Shown: piece after piece, positions 58,001-64,000 of the stretch
How the letters are laid out: each line of letters starts with the position of its first letter
Position numbering within the stretch: position 1 is the stretch's first letter
Notes under the pieces: model-generated
What the model saw: the letters and a program-made list of their open reading frames with translations, nothing else
What the model was told of the DNA's origin: nothing
Database searches by the model: none
NCBI RefSeq assembly: GCF_020536995.1
Contig: NC_068357.1
Span: 131,166,352-131,230,351, forward strand
Length of the DNA: 64,000 nucleotides
Reading direction: 5' to 3'
Source of the DNA: Dreissena polymorpha
Taxonomy: Eukaryota; Mollusca; Bivalvia; Myida; Dreissenidae
Translations under genes and position numbers: made by a program

Positions 58001-61000
58001 ACTGTCTGCAAAACAATCCACTGTTATGCACGAACCATATACCTTTTTATCGAAGATATTATTTTTATGTTTATGAAATAATGATAATTTGTTTAAAAAT
58101 AGTTAATGTATGTGTCGTTTTGATCATACTGTTTATGTATTTTTTAGCGTATATATTCATTATCTCTGCGTTTACAAGCATTCTTAACCTGAATACCTTA
58201 TTTGTACATTTCTGTGGAACGATGCAAACTGGTGGACAACCTTACAGAAAGCCAAATTTGCAATTAACCTTAAAATCTACATCTGCGTGGAGGTAAGACG
58301 GGTTGCGAGAGTAGCTATATCATTTCAGTTTTGGCCGATTCCATGTGCTGACAAAACAAAATGGCAGTCGAGGTTTGCGTATGTCATATTAATAAAATAA
58401 ACACTGTATGTTTGTTTGTTATCTTTAAATTGTCTGATTGTTGTAGTAAGTGCAATGTTGAAATATACCTTTTGCATTATTACGCTCAATGGTGTACCAG
58501 GTTTGTGTATACGTTTACAGTAGTGAGTAGTAGCTAATTTTAGAATATGCAACTGACCAATTACTAAATAAGAAACAAAAGTGTGCAATTGCCTGCTTTT
58601 GAAAATCAAACCAAACAGCAACTATAAAGAATATTATTTAAATTGAATAACTGATGTTATATTTACCAGGTCAACACAATTTAAACATAATTAACACGAT
58701 TTAACATGATTTAAGAACCCTTGCAATTATTGAAAATTTTATATATTCGTTCGGCATCTTAATTTATAAAACTTTAGTTATAATATGAACGATACTAGGC
58801 CTTGGACGGCATACTTATTTTTAAAACATTATTATTAGAACGTAAGATTGTGATATTTATTCTGAGAATGCAATGCTGTAGCAAATATATTAAACATTAA
58901 ATCTTTATATATCCTGAAGATAACTAAGCATGGAATCATCCATATTATTTGTGAATTACTTATTTAAAAGCTAACTACATTGGAATTTAAGACGTATCTG
59001 ATTAAAAAAAAATCGCTATTAACTACAAATGAACATACCATTAAAACAGTTTCCAAATTTATGAAATTTGCGTTTATCTTTATAAATAGTGAGTCAAAAA
59101 TATTAAATTTTTATATGCATGGTATTTTATAATATTTAGTTAATAGTTTACAGTGCAATAAACGAATACAAGTATAAATGTTAATTATTGTGCAGGCATG
59201 ACCACTAAACCGTAGTGGAAAATGTCGCTAATAATATATCATTTTTTTCACGTATACAGTTTATTGCAGAATATTTGTATACCACTAAGATTTTCCTCAA
59301 AGTGGAAATATGTTTCGATATTCCGAAAAATATGATGAAACCATGTGTCTTTTAGAATCGACCTTTTTTGTTGAACCGTGCTACAACGGAGGCTGATGCA
59401 TGCACTAATGATATAACTGAATCTTTTCATGAACAGAAGTAAAAGTAATTAACTGTGGCTGGTTCCATAGGTGTTAACTACTCATTGATTTACGAATGCA
59501 AAACATAAACTCGTAACAAATAACTCAGATACATAGATTTGATTGCAAGCAAATGAACAAGCATTTCAATCTTACATACTTTTGAACATCGACTGCGCTT
59601 GTGTGTTGGCTTGCACAGTAATGGAAATAAGAGAAAAGCATTCTCAAACACCGTGACTAAAATAGTACCACGACAAATGTGATACTAAGCCATATTTACC
59701 CAACGTATGTATATTTATAAGCTGGGATGACGTGAAGTTTAACTCTATCGTCAAAGCAGTATTCCAGGATTGATCCTTGGGGACGTCGAAAAGCAATCTT
59801 ACGCTATGAAAATCATTGAATCAAATACTTTAACGTTAAACTTCAGTTACACAAGAAAAAACGTATTATAACATTTGGTCTGTTATTTAACACACATACC
59901 AATTATTAAGCATTAAGACACAACTGCTAATGCACTAGAAAAGACGTACAAATCCAAAAAAAAACGCACAAACAGGAACACAACTGGGTTCACCGCCTTG
60001 GAACGCCAAGAATGATATAGTTTGAATAACTAGTTCAATTTCATCTCTACCTATATACTGTACGATGAAATAAAAACAAAACTCTACTCTTCATAAAGAC
60101 CGTATATACGATATGCTAATAACATGCAGTACAACAAGTCACAATCGATTCAAGTTCAAATATTAATTCTATTCGTATAATTATGTAATTGTTCATTACA
60201 AACATATGTGTTGTTTGCTTTCCTGGAAATCACATGCCACCAGCAAAGCCTTGCATCACAACACGCAAACTAAGTATAAAGTTTTTTTTTAACTTATATA
60301 TATACTGACATAAACCTTATAATCAAATGTAGTACATTAAACATTACATGTGTATCCATTTATCTATTTATAATTCCGCGAAATAACAACAAACCGCAGT
60401 GAATGCTCTCTTGCATCATTAAAGGGGCCTTTTCACAGATTTTGGCATTTTTTAAAAACTTATTCATTAAATGCTTTATATTGATAAATGTAAACATTGG
60501 ATCATAAAAGCTCAAGTAAAAAATCAAGAAAAAAAATTAAAAAGGAAAAGAACATTGCCCGGGGCAGGTTTCGAACCAGTGACCCCTGGAGTCCTGCCAG
60601 AGTCCTGAAGTAAAAACGCTTTAGCCTACTGAGCTATTCCGCAGTGTACACATTCTTGACGTATTTTATACCTTATATGAGCAATCTTCGTAGTTTCACA
60701 AAATTTAACGACAAAAACAGAACTCTCCAAATTATTCAATCGTTTCGCGTTGCAACGCTTTATAATTTTTAGGTTTTAAAATCGTCGAAAGATGCATATA
60801 ATGGCTATTAGAGCATGGTTAATGTTCAGTATTACTGTTTCCTCACAAATATCATAACTAAAACGAAAACTTACGAATCTGAAACAACTTTTTTCAATTT
60901 TGTCAATTTACCAAAGCGTGAAAAGATCCCTTTAAAGTGTAATAAAAGCATAACTTTCTATCTTTAAATAAAACAAACTTGATATAAAACAACGCGATGT

Positions 61001-62680
61001 CTTTGAGACGCTTTTTTCAGCATCATAACAACGTGTTGCACACTGTTATTGGCAACAAAACACAAATAATACTTCATTATCAATAACGCAATGCACACTA
61101 TAAGAATAAAATACTACTCCATACAATAACATTGCTAGGGATCATTAAAATTAATGTGAAAGCTATAATAAATGGACGCTGGTCCTTAAGTATGCACACC
61201 TTATGTGTATGTGCAGCTTGTTTCACAAACTGGTTTCCAAACGATTGGTACGTATACATTTGTTTCAAAATAACTCTGATAAAATATATATTCAAGAGAA
61301 GATTAACAACATAACTGGTGTATTTACCTCACATGTCCATGATATAATATAAAAGTTGCATTCGTAATTTCAGTTTAGAACTTATTTTTGTAACCAAGAG
61401 TTTTAATAGGAATGCAAAAACAATATATAGCGTTCTCATTAAGACATGTGTTTTTTCATATAATGTCGATAGTTAAGAGTAAATTGTATATGTTTTTTAA
61501 ATTTCGTTCATTTCAAACGTTCAATAAGATGCATGCTGGGGTAAAAATCAATAACACAATTTTAAAATGACATAATTCGAACGTTTTGTCACATATTAAA
61601 AACTATATAAACAGTGTATATCATTTCACGATATATTACTTACGGCGTAGACTCGTGATTCGGTCCGAAAACTGTACGTATATTAAATTACACATGTAGA
61701 TTGATTTAAGTGAATATGAAAATGAAACCTGTTTTTAAATGCAAACCCGTATGTGTGTACTTTTAATTATTACATGAATTACTACAAGGAATCAAAATCC
61801 ATCATGTTTTTTCTATCATGCGTTTTTCCATATTTTTAGGCAAAATTCAATACACGTTAAACACCGTATTTTTGCGTGAGTCTCATAAAGAATGTTGCAC
61901 ATTTGTATATGAAAAATGCATTTATTTAAATTAAAGTCGCACTTCTATTTTAAACAAAGATGTAAACAATATGTCTTAGTTTTGTGTAACTGTACAATGT
62001 CTAATTTCATTGATGTTACACACTTCAGAGACTAAGGACACGTTCCAGATCCCAGAATTGTAAACACAATTAAATGTGAAGTAATGCAATCATCATTTCA
62101 AACGTAATCGGCAGTTAACAGGTATAATGTTACCATGATCTTAAACAAAATTTAATTTTGTAGTGATTGATTTGGAAATGGAATGAAAATAATAACTGAA
62201 ACATCGCTCTTATATAAAGTGTTTTATTCTGCGCATCTCAGTCTTTTTACAAGCACAGCAAAGCACGTAGCGTTCAGTCATAGTTTTTCTGAAGTGAAAA
62301 CTTAATAGCATTGCATTGTTGATGATGTAAGTCGTTTGGTAGTTTTTCAATGTTTGGCTTTGTTCGCAGGAAAACATTATCATTATGATTGATTATACTA
62401 TCAAACATAAGTTATTGTTTTATGACCGTTTTGTATCGTTAGAGGTAGGATCACATACAGTACGCATAATTAGCCGTGTGTTCTTATTAATCAAAAAATA
62501 AATAGATAAAAATACATGATAATGTCAGTTACGAAATGTATGCGTTCCAATACCTGTCAAAATGTGCTATATTGTAACAAATCTAGTGCAAAAGAACGAT
62601 ATCACCAAACACATAAATAGTTTTTTTTAAATAAATATATGGAAGGAATGTCTGCAAAGAGTTTTAAGTATATTATAATT
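55096..62680. repeat. Large direct duplication, copy B
   Basis: Counterpart of 47262-53730. The offset grows stepwise from about 7.8 kb to 9.0 kb, showing insertions in B, one of which is the family T element at 60419. Its right end is only 38 bases from the Penelope-like copy at 62718, so that insertion may have cut the duplicate. No supportable intact gene was seen. Confidence 0.75.
60419..60935. mobile_element. TIR-bounded repeat with tRNA-like core (family T, copy 3)
   Basis: The ends TTAAAGGGGCCTTTTCACAG and GTGAAAAGATCCCTTTAA are inverted. The minus strand of 60553-60645 has AATAGCTCAGTAGGC (box A) and GGTTCGAAACC (box B), with a 12-base internal repeat of GAGTCCTG. It lies in duplication copy B only, so it inserted after the duplication. 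Confidence 0.7.
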
Positions 62681-62717
62681 ATGCACATTTTGTTGTCATT
62701 TTTCAATATATATTTAA

Positions 62718-64000
62718 AATATAAAGAAGTGAAACTCCAGCTGCTGGAGCAGTATTGAATTCTCATTATAAACAATTAGTTGGTCCTTTATTTAAGGCAA
62801 GTGACCGATTGCCCAAACAGTACAAAGCAGCACAATATAGCACAATACCAATCAACATAAACACAGAATATGAATAAAGCTGGGGTCACCACCTTGGAAC
62901 GGTTAATGCAAAGCATTGGGGGTTTAAACCGGTTATAGAGCGCTCAACCTCACACTTGGCCAAGCAATATTCATAATACATTTAAGTGTAAATAAAAGTT
63001 AACGTCATAGCATTGTAACTCAAATTAAACAATAATAAAAGGGAATTAAAACGCATTCAATTTAATTACGATTTAATTACTCAATGGTATTGAAGATAAC
63101 AGAGCAACAGAGTTACAACTTTTTGACGAACGATCAAATGGAACTACAAACAAGTGTCAACTAAATTCCTTCTTTATAGAAAAAGATTTAAGAACATAGC
63201 GTCATTAAGTTAATATTTCAGATAATCATCGCGCAAATACAGGAAGAAGCAGCAATAATGAGTGTAAAAATTCCATATTACATTGCTTGGCTGTTTATGT
63301 GACTGCTAAAAAATAAAATAATAATAATTAAATCAAACAAGAAACGCCAATTAGAGAGAAAATATAAATAAAATTGAACGTTATAAACCCAATGACCTAT
63401 GCATGTAGATTACAACTGGAAAGTTGATCGTATGACGTCAAAAAATCCATGTGCCCAGGAACAGAGAAAGAGTTATGACGTAATTGACAAGCGAAGACAC
63501 AATGACGTGAAAATAATCCAGGGGCAGTACTATAAAGTAATAATAAAACTATTAATGGGGGGCTACTGCAAATTTGAACTACTAATAAAACAAATTTAGT
63601 TGATTTAATATTAAGAATCAAATGTATAAAAATGGTAATTCCATTAAAGCGACATAATTGGAATCAAACATTATATAGGTGTTTTGACAACTGACGACAG
63701 AAATGATTTGATGTACGATGTGAGTCCAAATGTAGTTTTCATGCAGATTTGTGCATACGACACAAAGACACAATTTTGTTCAATAGTGAAAAAATTCCTA
63801 TAATATCACTAATGATTCCAAATTTTGGAGAGAAGAAAGATATAGTGAATCGAAAACCATCAAACACATGTTTTAAGTACATAAGCATCGTATACTTTTG
63901 ATAAAAACAAGTTAATTAACTTAAAAAGTTTAATAATAACATTTGGTTTAACATATTTTAATTTGCGGACACGCTTTAAAACATCTCCATAAAATGATGG
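62718..64000 (-). mobile_element. Penelope-like retroelement, copy 2 (3' part, continues beyond window)
   Basis: The reverse complement of 62718-64000 matches 44440-45741 at what looks like over 90% by eye, with the same terminal hairpin (CTCCAGC/GCTGGAG) and tRNA-like stretch. At the window end the coding C-terminus HPSFYGDVLKRVRKL is visible on the minus strand (about 63955-64000). It carries a single copy of the 72-bp unit that is doubled in copy 1. Confidence 0.8.

Noticed and set aside
58081-58296. Plus-strand 71-codon frame ending at a good GTAAGA donor
   Set aside because: The corresponding part of duplication copy A has no open frame and the phase (1 to 2) joins to nothing nearby.

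Overview
This window looks like nuclear DNA of a bivalve mollusc, most likely a dreissenid mussel (zebra or quagga mussel). The reasons are an animal SAMM50 gene with small exons and long introns, AT-rich intergenic DNA, and many copies of short palindromic repeats whose core (AGCCTGTGCAG.. / ..CTGCACAGGCT beside GGGACGACACTTT) I associate from memory with Dreissena genomes. The species is recollection plus inference, not a database result.

Layout. (1) 209-11701, plus strand: the last seven coding exons of SAMM50, the beta-barrel core of the mitochondrial sorting and assembly machinery. Its introns hold at least five families of short non-autonomous repeats. (2) 11702-17500: 3' UTR and intergenic DNA with a GGTCAAGGTCA-rich repeat, a TIR-bounded repeat with a tRNA-like core, and a 30-bp tandem repeat with internal hairpins. 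(3) 17511-20104, plus strand: a two-exon gene for a secreted protein of about 755 residues, built of twelve six-cysteine modules and ending in a hydrophobic, GPI-signal-like tail. I do not recognise the family. (4) 20105-39783: gene-poor DNA with a 19-bp minisatellite, three of the four copies or copy-halves of an unclassified ~1.15 kb repeat (called R1 here), a broken L1/Tx1-like LINE nested in one R1 copy with an 11-bp target-site duplication, SINE-like sequences and perfect hairpins. (5) 39784-46366, minus strand: a compact two-exon protein kinase gene (289 residues) whose 5.7 kb intron carries an R1 copy and a Penelope-like retroelement. (6) 47262-62680: an old direct duplication, two diverged ~7 kb copies side by side, with no long reading frame but with some candidate small symmetric exons on the minus strand. 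(7) 62718-64000: the 3' end of a second Penelope-like copy in the opposite orientation, running off the window.

The three confident host genes have no evident functional link; this is ordinary dispersed animal gene space. The best leads are the twelve-module cysteine-rich protein, the segmental duplication with its possible micro-exons, the paired Penelope-like copies around it, the LINE-in-R1 nesting, and repeats that place arrays of ERR/SF-1-type motifs inside SAMM50 introns. Exon boundaries were read by eye from splice signals, phase and protein similarity; no alignments could be run.
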